A stretch of 64,000 nt of DNA from Methanomassiliicoccus sp. UBA345 (GCA_002504525.1 DATD01000035.1:72026-136025), one strand, 5' to 3'. Numbered from the stretch's first letter, positions 15,608-24,135 are shown. Notes: a model not told the origin generated them from the letters alone. Made by a program: numbers and translations.

Positions 15608-16183
15608 ATGGCACTCGAGCGAATGAACGAACAGTGGTGGGGGAGGGTGGTCCTGGGGATCATCGCTCTCCTAGTCGGGCTGGCGTTCCTGTTGGTTCCC
15701 GGGATCACTCTGGTGGTCTTCCTGTGGATCTTTGGAGCGTTCATGATCCTGACCGGGCTGGTCCTCCTATCCTATGCGTGGTCCAGGCCGAGGGGGTCTA
15801 GACATCGCACTCTCAATTTTCTTGAGGGTGGGATAAACATCGTGATAGGCGTGATCGCGCTGGTGGCACCTGGTCTCACATCGCTGCTGGTCGTCTACCT
15901 GGTAGCGGCCTTTGCGATCATATCTGGCATCCTGCAGATCGCCGAGGGCGTCCTCACTCCTTCGGGAAGGACCACCATAGGGACCTCCAGCCGCGGCCTC
16001 CTGGTGATCTCAGGGGCATGGGCCCTGCTCATCGGAGTGCTGCTTGCGCTGTTCCCCGCCGGAGGGGTGCTCGCCCTGATGTGGCTCATCGGCCTCTTCC
16101 TGATCGTCCTGGGGGTGTTCAACATCCTGTCGGGGGTCCGAAGAAGGTCGGCGTTGGAGGCATCGCGGGTCCCCACACGATAA
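15608..16183 (+). CDS. DUF308/HdeD-family membrane protein
   Basis: 191 aa with six hydrophobic segments in three similar pairs: VVLGIIALLVGLAFLLVPG, then FMILTGLVLLSYAW, then INIVIGVIALVAPGLTSLL and so on. Repeated G-x2-x-L-x-P-G turns are the HdeD/DUF308 hallmark. The family is linked to acid stress in enterobacteria, but its role in archaea is not established. Ribosome-binding site AGGAGGTAGAA before the ATG. Last gene of the proposed island. Confidence 0.85.
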   Translation: MALERMNEQWWGRVVLGIIALLVGLAFLLVPGITLVVFLWIFGAFMILTGLVLLSYAWSRPRGSRHRTLNFLEGGINIVIGVIALVAPGLTSLLVVYLVAAFAIISGILQIAEGVLTPSGRTTIGTSSRGLLVISGAWALLIGVLLALFPAGGVLALMWLIGLFLIVLGVFNILSGVRRRSALEASRVPTR

Positions 16184-16532
16184 ACACCTTCCATTTTTCC
16201 ATTTTCAGTTCTCGGCTAGTGGGAACGCTTTGGCCCATTACCGCGGCCGCCCCGCATCGAGCGGTCGTTCCATCGGTCCTCGACAGCGCGTACTGTGAGC
16301 CGAGAGCTTAACATCATTTATGGTAGCCAGTTTAATCTATTATCACTATTGATTTAACAGTGCCTTGGACCAAAGATATTTTTAACCCCTTCCCAATATT
16401 CCCCTTGGGGAGTCCCCGTGGACCTTCTCCAACTTCCCCACCATATTCTTTAATCTTCGGGGGCTCCTCTCAATCGAAATAAGGTCTCTCTTTTCATACT
16501 TCATGGCCTCATCGACCGTAGCGGCGAATGCC
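16184..16532. other. Intergenic region, no gene seen
   Basis: 349 bases between convergent genes. Contains AT-rich stretches around 16310-16390 (such as ATTTAACAG and TATTTTTAACC) but no recognisable gene, RNA or repeat. Possible far edge of the island that starts at tRNA-Trp; no copy of the tRNA-Trp 3' end is seen here. Confidence 0.4.
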
Positions 16533-17468
16533 CTACGACCGGGCGATGCGTTGGATCTCTTGGTGTGACAGATTGACCGCGGCGGCGGTATTGACCATGT
16601 GGACCTCGCACTTGTCGAGATACCTGCGGAAGAATGCCGTACGGAGCTCGACCTTCCTGGCATCCTTCACCAGCTGATGCGGATTGCAGAAATCGTTCGC
16701 GGTGAGGTACTGGAGTGCCTCCCTCGTGTCCATCTTTCTCGATATCTCGCTGTCGTTCTGGTCGCGCTTGAGCAGTATGATCTTGCGCATGGTGGTCAAG
16801 GGGACCACGCCTCCCAGCCCTACGGCCCACCGGACATTGACGATAGCCCGGCCCTTATTGTCGAACCTCGTCTCATCGACCAGGGAACGGTACTCGGACC
16901 AGATGCCTCCGATGTCCTCGTCTATGTAGAAGTTTTTCTCCGAGCCGTATGCAAGCGGCGACCGCTCGGAGAGGTGCACGAAATACCAGTCATCAGTGAC
17001 GAGCCTGGAGTCATTCCCGCGGAGCAGGCCCCAAGAGTGGGTGGTCTTCCCGGTCTTGGACGGAGCGATCAGCGAGACGCCCGTTCCTGCGACGTCGAGC
17101 GCGGCCCCGTGCACCGAGTATATGCGGTGCTGGTCCTCCAGCAGATCGGATACGACGGCCAGGGCCACGCTCTTGATCCATCCATAGTACTCGAAGTTGA
17201 ACAGGAACGCCGTCCTGCTCAGGGGATCGTACTTTACTGTCAACCCCTCCTCCGGCCGGTCCAGGACGATAAGCCGGCAGTGGGAGCGGACGTTCTCCGA
17301 CATATTGTAGAAGTTGTTCTCCCAGACCTCTTTGGTCCGCTCCTGGTCTGTCAGCAAGCGCACGCACGCCCCGTGGATCTCTGACTTGACCGAGTAGAGG
17401 AACCTGCCCTCCAGCTCCTCGAACAGCTCCTTCGTCTCGTGAGGGCCGATCAGCTTGACAGCGTACAT
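16533..17468 (-). CDS. HPr kinase/PEPCK-like P-loop protein
   Basis: 311 aa. Walker A APSKTGKTT at 135-143 preceded by VHGAALD (119-125), and DD at 159-160 in RLVTDDWYFV; this combination is that of the HPr kinase/PEP carboxykinase superfamily, where the strand before the P-loop carries a His and an Asp pair binds metal. Archaea have no HPr, so the target is something else, perhaps a small-molecule or protein Ser kinase. The N-terminal 100 residues match nothing I know. Stands alone, 58 bases downstream of the cimA stop on the same strand. Confidence 0.7.
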   Translation of the reverse strand: MYAVKLIGPHETKELFEELEGRFLYSVKSEIHGACVRLLTDQERTKEVWENNFYNMSENVRSHCRLIVLDRPEEGLTVKYDPLSRTAFLFNFEYYGWIKSVALAVVSDLLEDQHRIYSVHGAALDVAGTGVSLIAPSKTGKTTHSWGLLRGNDSRLVTDDWYFVHLSERSPLAYGSEKNFYIDEDIGGIWSEYRSLVDETRFDNKGRAIVNVRWAVGLGGVVPLTTMRKIILLKRDQNDSEISRKMDTREALQYLTANDFCNPHQLVKDARKVELRTAFFRRYLDKCEVHMVNTAAAVNLSHQEIQRIARS

Positions 17469-17526
17469 GAATGATCAGGCATTGAACGAATGGCATCCTT
17501 TTAATGAATGCCCCTGCCCCGCCTGC

Positions 17527-19089
17527 CTACGGTTCGCCGGAGGCCTTCAGCAGCTTGTACTCCATGCTGTCGAGCAGGGCGGCGAGGGACGCCTCGATGA
17601 TATTGGTGGACACCCCCACGGTGGTCCACGTCTCCGTGCCATCGGTGGAGCGTATCAGCACCCTGACCTTGGCCCCGGTGGCATCCTTGCCGTCGATCAC
17701 CCTGACCTTGTAGTCGGCCAGGCGCACGTTCCGCAGCTCGGGGTAGAACCTCTCCAGCGCCTTGCGGACCGCCCGGTCCAATGCATTGACGGGACCGTTG
17801 CCGTTGGCGGCGGTGTGCTCCATGGTGCCGCGCGAGTCCAAGACCTTGATGCTGGCCTCCGAGGACACGTTCTTTCCGCTGACGTCCACGAATATGCGGA
17901 AGCCCTCTAGGTGGAACGGCGGCTTGATGCCGTTGCGCAGGCGGCGCACCAGCAGTTCGAAGGACGCGTCGGCGCCCTCGAACTGGTACCCTTCAGCCTC
18001 CAGCTTCTTCAGGTGCTCCAGGATGGCCATGCCGTCCTCCCTCTCGGTGTCGATGCCGAACTCCCTGACCTTGGCCTGGATGGACGCGGTCCCGGCGAGC
18101 TCGGACACCAGCATGCGGCGCTGGTTCCCGACGAGCGAGGGATCGATGTGCTCATACGTCCTCGGATCGCGCATCATGGCGCTGACGTGCACCCCGCCCT
18201 TGTGGGCGAAGGCGCTGCGTCCAACGTAAGGCAGTTTGGGGTCGGCTGCCACATTGGTAGTCTCGGCCACGAAGGCCGATATCGGAGTGAGGAGGGCGAG
18301 CTGCGCCGTCACGGTCCTCCCCATCTTGAGCGAGAGGTTCGGAATGATGGAGCACAGATTGGCGTTCCCGGTCCGCTCCCCAAGGCCGTTGATGGTCCCC
18401 TGTACCATGGAGGCGCCGGCCGAGACCGCGGCCAAAGAGTTCGCCACGGCGAGCTCGCCGTCGTTGTGAGCATGGATGCCCAGCGGAACGTCGAAGCGGT
18501 CGCTGACCTTCTCGAAGACCTTGGTGACGAAACCTGGGAGAGAGCCCCCGTTGGTGTCGCACAGCACGAGCCAGTCTGCGCCGGCCGAGACCGCGGCCTC
18601 CAGAACAGCCATCGCATACTCCGGGTTGTTCGCATACCCGTCGAAGAAGTGCTCGGCGTCGAAGACCACCTCGCGGCCGTTGGCCTTGAGGAACGACACG
18701 CTGTCCCTGACCAGCTCCAGGTTCTCTTCCAGCGATATCTTCAGCGCATTGATCACGTGGAAGTCCCAGCTCTTGCCGAATATAGCCACGCACTCCGCGC
18801 CAGATCCAAGGATGGTCCTGAGGTTGGAATCCTCCGCGGCGGTGGTCCCGGCGCGGCGGGTGCTGCCGAAGGCGGTCAGCTTAGCATGTTCCAGCTTCAG
18901 CGCGGAGGCCGCCTCGAAGAACGCGGCATCCTTGGGATTCGAGCCAGGCCAGCCTCCTTCGATGTAGTCGACCCCGAGGCGGTCAAGCTTCTTCAGAATG
19001 TCCAGCTTGTCCTCGGTCGAGAACGAGACACCCTCGGTCTGAGAGCCGTCCCTGAGGGTGGTGTCGTAGATGGCCACTTTACTGGCCAA
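17527..19089 (-). CDS. cimA: (R)-citramalate synthase CimA
   Basis: 520 aa, the length of the GSU1798/CimA branch. Condenses pyruvate with acetyl-CoA to citramalate, the first step of threonine-independent isoleucine synthesis. IYDTTLRDGSQTEGVSFS opens the HMGL-like TIM barrel with the catalytic Arg-Asp; GIHAHNDGELAVANS provides the metal-binding HxH; GLGERTGNANL follows. Residues about 380-515 form the LeuA-type allosteric dimer domain (site of isoleucine feedback). Isopropylmalate synthase is less likely because of the TTLRDGSQTEGVSFS form. Same strand as hom, 88 bases downstream of it. Confidence 0.9.
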   Translation of the reverse strand: MASKVAIYDTTLRDGSQTEGVSFSTEDKLDILKKLDRLGVDYIEGGWPGSNPKDAAFFEAASALKLEHAKLTAFGSTRRAGTTAAEDSNLRTILGSGAECVAIFGKSWDFHVINALKISLEENLELVRDSVSFLKANGREVVFDAEHFFDGYANNPEYAMAVLEAAVSAGADWLVLCDTNGGSLPGFVTKVFEKVSDRFDVPLGIHAHNDGELAVANSLAAVSAGASMVQGTINGLGERTGNANLCSIIPNLSLKMGRTVTAQLALLTPISAFVAETTNVAADPKLPYVGRSAFAHKGGVHVSAMMRDPRTYEHIDPSLVGNQRRMLVSELAGTASIQAKVREFGIDTEREDGMAILEHLKKLEAEGYQFEGADASFELLVRRLRNGIKPPFHLEGFRIFVDVSGKNVSSEASIKVLDSRGTMEHTAANGNGPVNALDRAVRKALERFYPELRNVRLADYKVRVIDGKDATGAKVRVLIRSTDGTETWTTVGVSTNIIEASLAALLDSMEYKLLKASGEP

Positions 19090-19177
19090 TAAATAGATCC
19101 CTTTCTGTGTTCTTCATGGCAAACCACTCCGAGACAGTTCCGGTCATTACTGGGACCATATATTAAATCAATGTCCG

Positions 19178-20200
19178 TCACTTCGCAAGCCGCCGGGCCT
19201 CCTCGTCCTTGAGGATGGCCAGCATGTCGCTCAGCAGGGCGCTGGCCGTTTCCATCTTGCCCGCTCCGCGGCCCACCACGGTGATGTCCCCCGCCAGGTC
19301 GGTCAGCAGCTGTGCGATGTTGAACGTCCCCCCGGTGCTGAGCGGATGACCGATCGGCACCATGCGGGGCGACACCTCGAGCTTGTCCTCAGAGACCTCT
19401 CCGATGAGGCGTATGACCTTCTTTTGTTCGGCGGCCAGAGCGATCGCCTCCTCATTGATGCCGCGTATGCCGGTCCGAAGAACGTCGGAATAGGTGACAT
19501 CCCGGTCGAAGATCGCATTGGCCAGTATCGCTAGCTTGCACGCTGAGTCCACGCCGTCGATGTCGTACGACGGGTCCGTCTCGGCGTAGCCAAGCTCCTG
19601 GGCCTCGCGCAGGGCGAAGTCGAAGGAGAGCCTCTCCTCTTTCATGCGGTGGAGGATGAAGTTGCAGGTCCCGTTCAGAATGCCGCGGATGGAGATGATG
19701 TTCTCCCCCATCAGCAGTTCGCGGGACAGGTTGATGATCGGCATGGCCCCGCCCACCGATGCCTCGAACCGCAGCTGGACGCGGTTGCGGGCGGCCAGCT
19801 CGGTCAGCTCGTGGAACCTCAGGGCCAAGGGACCCTTGTTGGACGTTACGACGTCGCGGCCAGCGGCCAGGGCGGTGCGGATGTGCGTATACCCTGGCTC
19901 TCCGTCGATGATGTTGGTCGGTGTGACCTCCAGCAGCAGATCGTACTCCGTCTCTTGCAGCAGCTTCACCACGTCCGAGGCGGCTGGCCTCGTTCCGACC
20001 CTGCCGGTGGCAAGCTTGCGTTCCAGCAGGGACGTTGGGTCCAGGCCGGAGGGATCGACCTCCAGTGAGCAGGTGTCGAACGCCCCCACGATGCGAACCC
20101 TCTCCCCGAACCGCTTCACGAACAGCTCCTGTTTGTCGCGGATGACCTCCGCTATGCCTTGGCCGACGACCCCGAAGCCGGCGATGAGGACGTCCATCAC
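19178..20200 (-). CDS. hom: Homoserine dehydrogenase
   Basis: 340 aa, NAD(P)-dependent reduction of aspartate semialdehyde to homoserine, on the way to threonine and methionine. VLIAGFGVVGQGIAEVI is the Rossmann loop; VVTSNKGPLALR, EASVGGAMPIINLSREL and IRGILNGTCNFIL are catalytic-domain signatures; DPSYDIDGVDSACKLAILAN follows the catalytic Lys region. No C-terminal ACT domain, but an ACT protein is encoded directly upstream with a 4-nt overlap, presumably the regulatory subunit. Confidence 0.95.
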   Translation of the reverse strand: MMDVLIAGFGVVGQGIAEVIRDKQELFVKRFGERVRIVGAFDTCSLEVDPSGLDPTSLLERKLATGRVGTRPAASDVVKLLQETEYDLLLEVTPTNIIDGEPGYTHIRTALAAGRDVVTSNKGPLALRFHELTELAARNRVQLRFEASVGGAMPIINLSRELLMGENIISIRGILNGTCNFILHRMKEERLSFDFALREAQELGYAETDPSYDIDGVDSACKLAILANAIFDRDVTYSDVLRTGIRGINEEAIALAAEQKKVIRLIGEVSEDKLEVSPRMVPIGHPLSTGGTFNIAQLLTDLAGDITVVGRGAGKMETASALLSDMLAILKDEEARRLAK

Positions 20201-20691
20201 TCCAGCCCCCTGATGAGCATGTAGCCGCCGTTCTCGGCATGATTGCGGAAGAACCGTTCGATGGTCTCAAGCGACTCCTGCTTGGTGGCCCGCCCGACCA
20301 CCATGGCCGCCCGAGAACTGGAGGTGAGGGAGCCGGTGATCCGCATGTCCATGGATGCCAGCCCCTCGATGCCTTCCATTCCGCGAGTGAGGGACTCGAT
20401 CTCCTGGGAGGGGATATTGCCTACCAGAAGATACTGGATGGGAAACGATTCGTAGACCGCGTCCATCTTGGCCACGACCACGTCGCTCTCCTTCCATATT
20501 GCCAGGATGCGTTCCAGGGACCTGTCGGTACGGACCTCGAAGGTGACGTTGACCGCTATGCGCCCCCCGGTCATGACATCATGGTGGTGCACCACCCCTA
20601 TGATGTTGCCATCATTGGCAGATATGGGCTCGAGCGCTCCCACTAGCTGGCCGGGAACGTCCAAAAGACTCAGGTCCACGTTTACCTTCAT
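20197..20691 (-). CDS. ACT-domain protein, likely regulator of homoserine dehydrogenase
   Basis: 164 aa. The N-terminal half is an ACT fold: VNVDLSLLDVPGQLVGALEPISANDGNI and NVTFEVRTDRSLERILAIW (parts shown), binding amino acids at the dimer face. The second half repeats a similar alpha/beta pattern (YLLVGNIPSQEIESLTRG ... MDMRITGSL). Its stop overlaps the hom start by four bases, so the split enzyme/regulator pair replaces the fused ACT of bacterial Hom. Ligand probably threonine; inferred. Confidence 0.85.
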   Translation of the reverse strand: MKVNVDLSLLDVPGQLVGALEPISANDGNIIGVVHHHDVMTGGRIAVNVTFEVRTDRSLERILAIWKESDVVVAKMDAVYESFPIQYLLVGNIPSQEIESLTRGMEGIEGLASMDMRITGSLTSSSRAAMVVGRATKQESLETIERFFRNHAENGGYMLIRGLE

Positions 20692-20776
20692 GTCGATCCG
20701 TCCTCTGTGCTAATCGTCAATGTGCTAATTAATCCAACGGTAGGGCGGATCGTTGCGAGAACAAAAGAACACGTGG

Positions 20777-20860
20777 CGCCGAGGGTGAGATTTGAACTCA
20801 CGAGTCCTTGCGGACACAAGCTTTCCAGGCTTGCGCCTTACCGGTCTGGGCCACCTCGGC
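20777..20860 (-). tRNA. tRNA-Ser(GGA)
   Basis: 84 nt with a long variable arm. Acceptor GCCGAGG (20860-20854) pairs with CCTCGGC (20784-20778); anticodon stem CAAGC/GCTTG with loop CTGGAAA, anticodon GGA; variable stem GTCC/GGAC; T-arm GTGAG-TTCAAAT-CTCAC; encoded CCA at 20776-20774. No intron. A TTTAAATG box sits about 25 bases upstream, inside the end of the nitrilase gene. Confidence 0.95.
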
Positions 20861-20886
20861 CTGGTTTGGCTCCTTACCGCTTCTTA

Positions 20887-21714
20887 TCATTTAAAGATGT
20901 CGGACCGTGCTGGACACGAGCTGCCGACCCCTAACGGGCTTCGCAGCGAGTCCCGCAGCGTCGGCCTGGCCCGGCGGGCGGAGAGCAGCGCTCCGCGATC
21001 AAGGTCCACGGTCCTGAGATCCTCTTTGAAGTAGGCGGCCTTGACCAGCCGCTCCCCCCTAGGGCCGGCCGCCTCGGCGCCGCCGAAGAACACCTGGTTG
21101 AGCTGGGTGCCCGCCTGGTTGACGTACAGGCAGTAGGAGGCGGTCTCCACGGCCCGGGCGGGGATGAGCTTCTCGAACAGCTCTCGCGAGGTGAAGGGCG
21201 ACGCCGACAAGCAGACGATGGCCTCTGCCCCCAGCATCGCGTACCGCTTGGTCAGTTCCGGGAACGAGAGATCGTAGCAGATCACAACGCCGAGCTTCGT
21301 TCCGTTCACCTCCATTAGCGGCAGCTCGCCGCCTGGTGTGAAGTACAGCCCCTCCTCGAACGGGCCGAAGTTGGCCAGGTTGACCTTGTCGTATCGCTGC
21401 GTTCTTCCGTCGGGAGATACCATCACCGCGCTGTTGCGCAGCAGCCCCGGCACGTTCTCGTCCCAGGCGGCCATGCCGAACAGTATCGACGCCCCGATCT
21501 CGGCCGCCATCCGATGAACTGCTGCTACGGACGGGCCGTCGATCGCCTCGGCCAGGCGGTGCACGTCGTCCCGGACCATGTATCCGGTGAGGAACAGCTC
21601 CGGAAAGATGTACAGGTCCGCGTCCTGTTGCGACAGCAGCCGCTCCATCCTGGAAAGGTTCTCTTGCTTGTCACCCAGGGCACAGGGGGTCTGGCAGAGG
21701 GCCGCGCGCATCAT
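20887..21714 (-). CDS. Nitrilase-superfamily carbon-nitrogen hydrolase
   Basis: 275 aa. Catalytic triad E39 (IFPELFLTGY), K110 (RYDKVNLANFG) and C146 (VVICYDLSFPE), the complete amidase/nitrilase set. Resembles omega-amidase and glutaminase-like branches. The start is shared by MM at 21714. It faces the NAD synthetase gene divergently, and could supply ammonia to it, but the pairing is only suggestive. About 30 residues at the C-terminus (RRARPTLRDSLRSP onward) extend beyond the usual fold and reach into the tRNA-Ser promoter. Confidence 0.88.
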   Translation of the reverse strand: MMRAALCQTPCALGDKQENLSRMERLLSQQDADLYIFPELFLTGYMVRDDVHRLAEAIDGPSVAAVHRMAAEIGASILFGMAAWDENVPGLLRNSAVMVSPDGRTQRYDKVNLANFGPFEEGLYFTPGGELPLMEVNGTKLGVVICYDLSFPELTKRYAMLGAEAIVCLSASPFTSRELFEKLIPARAVETASYCLYVNQAGTQLNQVFFGGAEAAGPRGERLVKAAYFKEDLRTVDLDRGALLSARRARPTLRDSLRSPLGVGSSCPARSDIFK

Positions 21715-21792
21715 GCCGGTGCCTATGGCCGTGGAACGATATTAGATTTGGCAGGACAAGCCATAAGTTCTGACGTTGCTTCTCCCCCTGTG

Positions 21793-22593
21793 ATGAGACC
21801 ACAGCCCAAAGACCATGCCCGAGACGCCATCGTCGACTTCATCCGCCAGAAGGTGGAGGAGAGCGGAGGCCACGGCGTCGTCGTCGGTCTCAGCGGAGGC
21901 CTGGACTCGGTCACGGTGTCCAAACTGTGCTGCGAGGCGGTCGGTCCCGATAAGGTGCTGAACATCTTCATGCCCTCGGCCACTTCGCCAGAGCAGGACC
22001 TCCGGGACGCGGAGGAGCTGTGCCGCATGACCGGGGGCGAGCTTCGCATCATCGACATCTGCCCGGCGGTGGAATCTTTCCGTTCCATTCTGCCCGAGAT
22101 GGAGCGGAGGGACGTGGCCGGGAACGTAATGGCAAGGTGCCGCATGATCGTGCTGTTCCACCATGCCCGCCTGTCCGGGCGCGTGGTCATGGGCACCAGC
22201 AACAAGAGCGAGCTGCTGACCGGCTACTTCACCAAGTTCGGCGACGGCGGGGCGGACTTCTGCCCCATCGGCGATCTGTACAAGACCGAGGTCCGCCAGC
22301 TGGCCCGCCAGATCGGCATTCCTGAGAGCATCATCAACAAGGCCCCCTCGGCAGGGCTGTGGGGCGGCCAGACCGACGAGGTCGAGCTCGGCATGACGTA
22401 CGATGAGCTGGACATGGCGCTGTTCGGCATCGAGAGAGGTCTCGATGACGAGGCCATCGCGGCCGAGACATCGGTCCCGATGGAAAAGGTGGAGAAAGCG
22501 CGCTCGATGCACCGCTGCAGCGTGCACAAGCGGAAGACGCCCCTAATCCCAAAGCTTGGCACGCGCACCATCGGCCTCGACTGGAGAGAATGA
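21793..22593 (+). CDS. nadE: NAD synthetase (ammonia- or amidase-coupled)
   Basis: 266 aa without a fused glutaminase domain. ATP pyrophosphatase loop GLSGGLDSVTVSKLC at about 36-50; TSNKSELLTGYFTKFGDGGAD and CPIGDLYKTEVRQLAR are NadE signatures. Adenylates and amidates deamido-NAD. The ATG at 21793 is chosen because the longer frame only overlaps the divergent nitrilase. Convergent with the membrane protein at 22543, overlapping by 51 bases. Confidence 0.95.
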   Translation: MRPQPKDHARDAIVDFIRQKVEESGGHGVVVGLSGGLDSVTVSKLCCEAVGPDKVLNIFMPSATSPEQDLRDAEELCRMTGGELRIIDICPAVESFRSILPEMERRDVAGNVMARCRMIVLFHHARLSGRVVMGTSNKSELLTGYFTKFGDGGADFCPIGDLYKTEVRQLARQIGIPESIINKAPSAGLWGGQTDEVELGMTYDELDMALFGIERGLDDEAIAAETSVPMEKVEKARSMHRCSVHKRKTPLIPKLGTRTIGLDWRE

Positions 22594-23070
22594 GCGGCGA
22601 AGGTTCTCAAGCAGGCGCCTATCGTCGACAGCGTCGAAGATGACATGGTCGGCGCGCTTCCCCATGGCCCAGGCGAACGACTGCGGCCGGCGCAGTGTCA
22701 GTTCGATCACGTTGTGCTTGCGAGTGGTGACGCTCACCACCGGGCCGGCCAGGCGGAACGAGACGCCGACCTTTCTGGGCCCGAACTCCACGAGATCGGC
22801 GCCCAGTATGTTGCTCAACGGTATCACCGCCCTGAAGTACCAGCCCTGTCTCAGCACCAGCGCGTCATCGAGAAGCTCATGACTGGTGAGGATCGGCGAC
22901 ACTCCGAGAACGAGCACCGCCGCGAGCAACAGGAGCATCACCGCCGCACCGAGGGCCGGGTCGACAGAAGTGCTTGATGTCAGGAGCAGGGCGATCACGG
23001 TCAGGGCGAGAAGCAGCAGGAGATTTGGCAGGAACGCCTGCTTGGAATACGGATACGATGCCATGACCAC
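22543..23070 (-). CDS. Membrane protein with PH-like cytosolic domain
   Basis: 175 aa. Two N-terminal membrane segments (FLPNLLLLLALTVIALLLT and LGAAVMLLLLAAVLVLGVSP), then a soluble part with strand-rich sequence (ALVLRQGWYFRAVIPLSNI, VVSVTTRKHNVIELTLRRP) of bacterial-PH/YdbT style. Start at MVMASYP; the second Met is equally possible. Its last 51 bases overlap the end of nadE in antisense. Function unknown. Confidence 0.75.
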   Translation of the reverse strand: MVMASYPYSKQAFLPNLLLLLALTVIALLLTSSTSVDPALGAAVMLLLLAAVLVLGVSPILTSHELLDDALVLRQGWYFRAVIPLSNILGADLVEFGPRKVGVSFRLAGPVVSVTTRKHNVIELTLRRPQSFAWAMGKRADHVIFDAVDDRRLLENLRRSFSPVEADGARAKLWD

Positions 23071-23178
23071 GTCCGCGGACCGTCTGCGAGGATATAGCGC
23101 TTCACATTCAAATCAGCATTCTAGAACGCTTGGCAAGGGAAAGCTTTATCAAATACCTCCTTATTTGCGGAGGTACAC

Positions 23179-23254
23179 GCTCCCGTAGTGTAGCGGCCAA
23201 TCATGAAGCCCTCTCGAGGCTTCGACTCGGGTTCAAATCCCGACGGGAGCACCA
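23179..23254 (+). tRNA. tRNA-Glu(CUC)
   Basis: 73 nt plus encoded CCA (23252-23254). Acceptor GCTCCCG (23179-23185)/CGGGAGC (23244-23250), A73; anticodon stem AAGCC/GGCTT with loop CTCTCGA giving anticodon CTC; T-arm CTCGG-GTTCAAAT region as usual. No intron. CTTTATCAAATA about 25-35 bases upstream is a likely box A. Confidence 0.94.
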
Positions 23255-23470
23255 GCATCTTCTTTTGAGGTTTTGTAGATCATCATTATGATACGGCACT
23301 CTTGTGCATCATTGGCAAGCCATGTGAGGAGGAAAAATTCTCTTCCGGGCATTGTGGTGCTCCACCGGCTTCGATTATCTTGAGGTCGCTTCATCAACCG
23401 CCCCCATCTGAGATCCCATTCCCATTGGGTGTGCCAGATCTCATATTCTGACAGATGCCTACTGGATCGT

Positions 23471-23806
23471 ATGAACGAAGAGGTCTCCACCGTCTACGTT
23501 ACTTTCCCTGATGAGCGAACCGCTCGCAACATATCCAGGTCCCTGGTCGAGCGACGCCTTGCAGCCTGCTCCAACATCTTCGCGATAGGTTCCGTTTATT
23601 GGTGGAACGGGGAGGTGGAGGAGGGTCCTGAGTTCGCCTCGATGCTGAAGGTCCGTTCGAAGGATTTCCAGGCCGTGGCAGACGCCATCAGGCAGATGCA
23701 CCCCTACGAGGTGCCGTGCATCGTACGGTATGACATAGCCGGAGGCTCGGAGGACTACGTGAGATGGATCGTGGAGTCGACGGCCAGAGGTCCAGAAGAT
23801 CGATGA
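23471..23806 (+). CDS. cutA: CutA divalent-cation tolerance protein
   Basis: 111 aa from the ATG at 23471. STVYVTFPDERTARNISRSLVERRLAACSN contains the conserved start and AAC(S/V)N turn; SVYWWNGEVEEGPEFASMLKVRS and MHPYEVPCIVRYDI are the trimer-core motifs. CutA forms very stable trimers in the cytosol that bind copper and other ions; exact role unsettled. Complete length. Confidence 0.95.
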   Translation: MNEEVSTVYVTFPDERTARNISRSLVERRLAACSNIFAIGSVYWWNGEVEEGPEFASMLKVRSKDFQAVADAIRQMHPYEVPCIVRYDIAGGSEDYVRWIVESTARGPEDR

Positions 23807-23868
23807 CCTTGACGCCCCTTCGATCCATGTTCCATAATGGCACTCTGGCATGAAGGCATGGAATCGGT

Positions 23869-24039
23869 CTACCGCACCTGTCCCCGCCCGTGGCACTTCG
23901 AGCATACGCCGGTCTGATAACAATAATTGCAGTCGGGGAAGACATCTATATGGTGACCGTAGCCCGGATAACCAAGCTTGCCAGTCCCTTTACAGTTCCT
24001 GCATCGTCCGGTGCCGTTGCACGCTGGGCAGGGTTTCAT
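23869..24039 (-). CDS. Stand-alone DnaJ-type zinc-finger mini-protein
   Basis: 56 aa, below normal length cut-offs. Four CxxCxGxG-type motifs in a row: CPACNGTG, CRNCKGTG, CNYCYQTG and CSKCHGRG, with a Gly/Tyr/His linker between the second and third. This is the complete zinc-binding centre of DnaJ (two zinc sites) without J domain or C-terminal domain. Start ATG at 24039, stop TAG at 23869-23871. The third motif has Gln where Gly is usual. It may be a thiol-disulphide or chaperone accessory protein; function not known. Lies between convergent cutA and upstream DUF835 gene. Confidence 0.85.
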   Translation of the reverse strand: MKPCPACNGTGRCRNCKGTGKLGYPGYGHHIDVFPDCNYCYQTGVCSKCHGRGQVR

Positions 24040-24135
24040 GCCCCCTCATCGGCTTGAGGAGATATCACCGTTTTGTTGTCTCACCGGCCCCCCACTCGGT
24101 TGGGCGGCGCTTCTTGCTTAGCCGGGCCGGAACGG

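Noticed and set aside
16184..16532. Right attachment site of the proposed island
   Set aside because: No recognisable copy of the tRNA-Trp 3' end in this gap; the far edge remains undefined.
23233..23490. 85-codon minus-strand frame between tRNA-Glu and cutA
   Set aside because: It runs into the tRNA-Glu gene and the start of cutA in antisense, is unusually rich in Trp and shows no family pattern.
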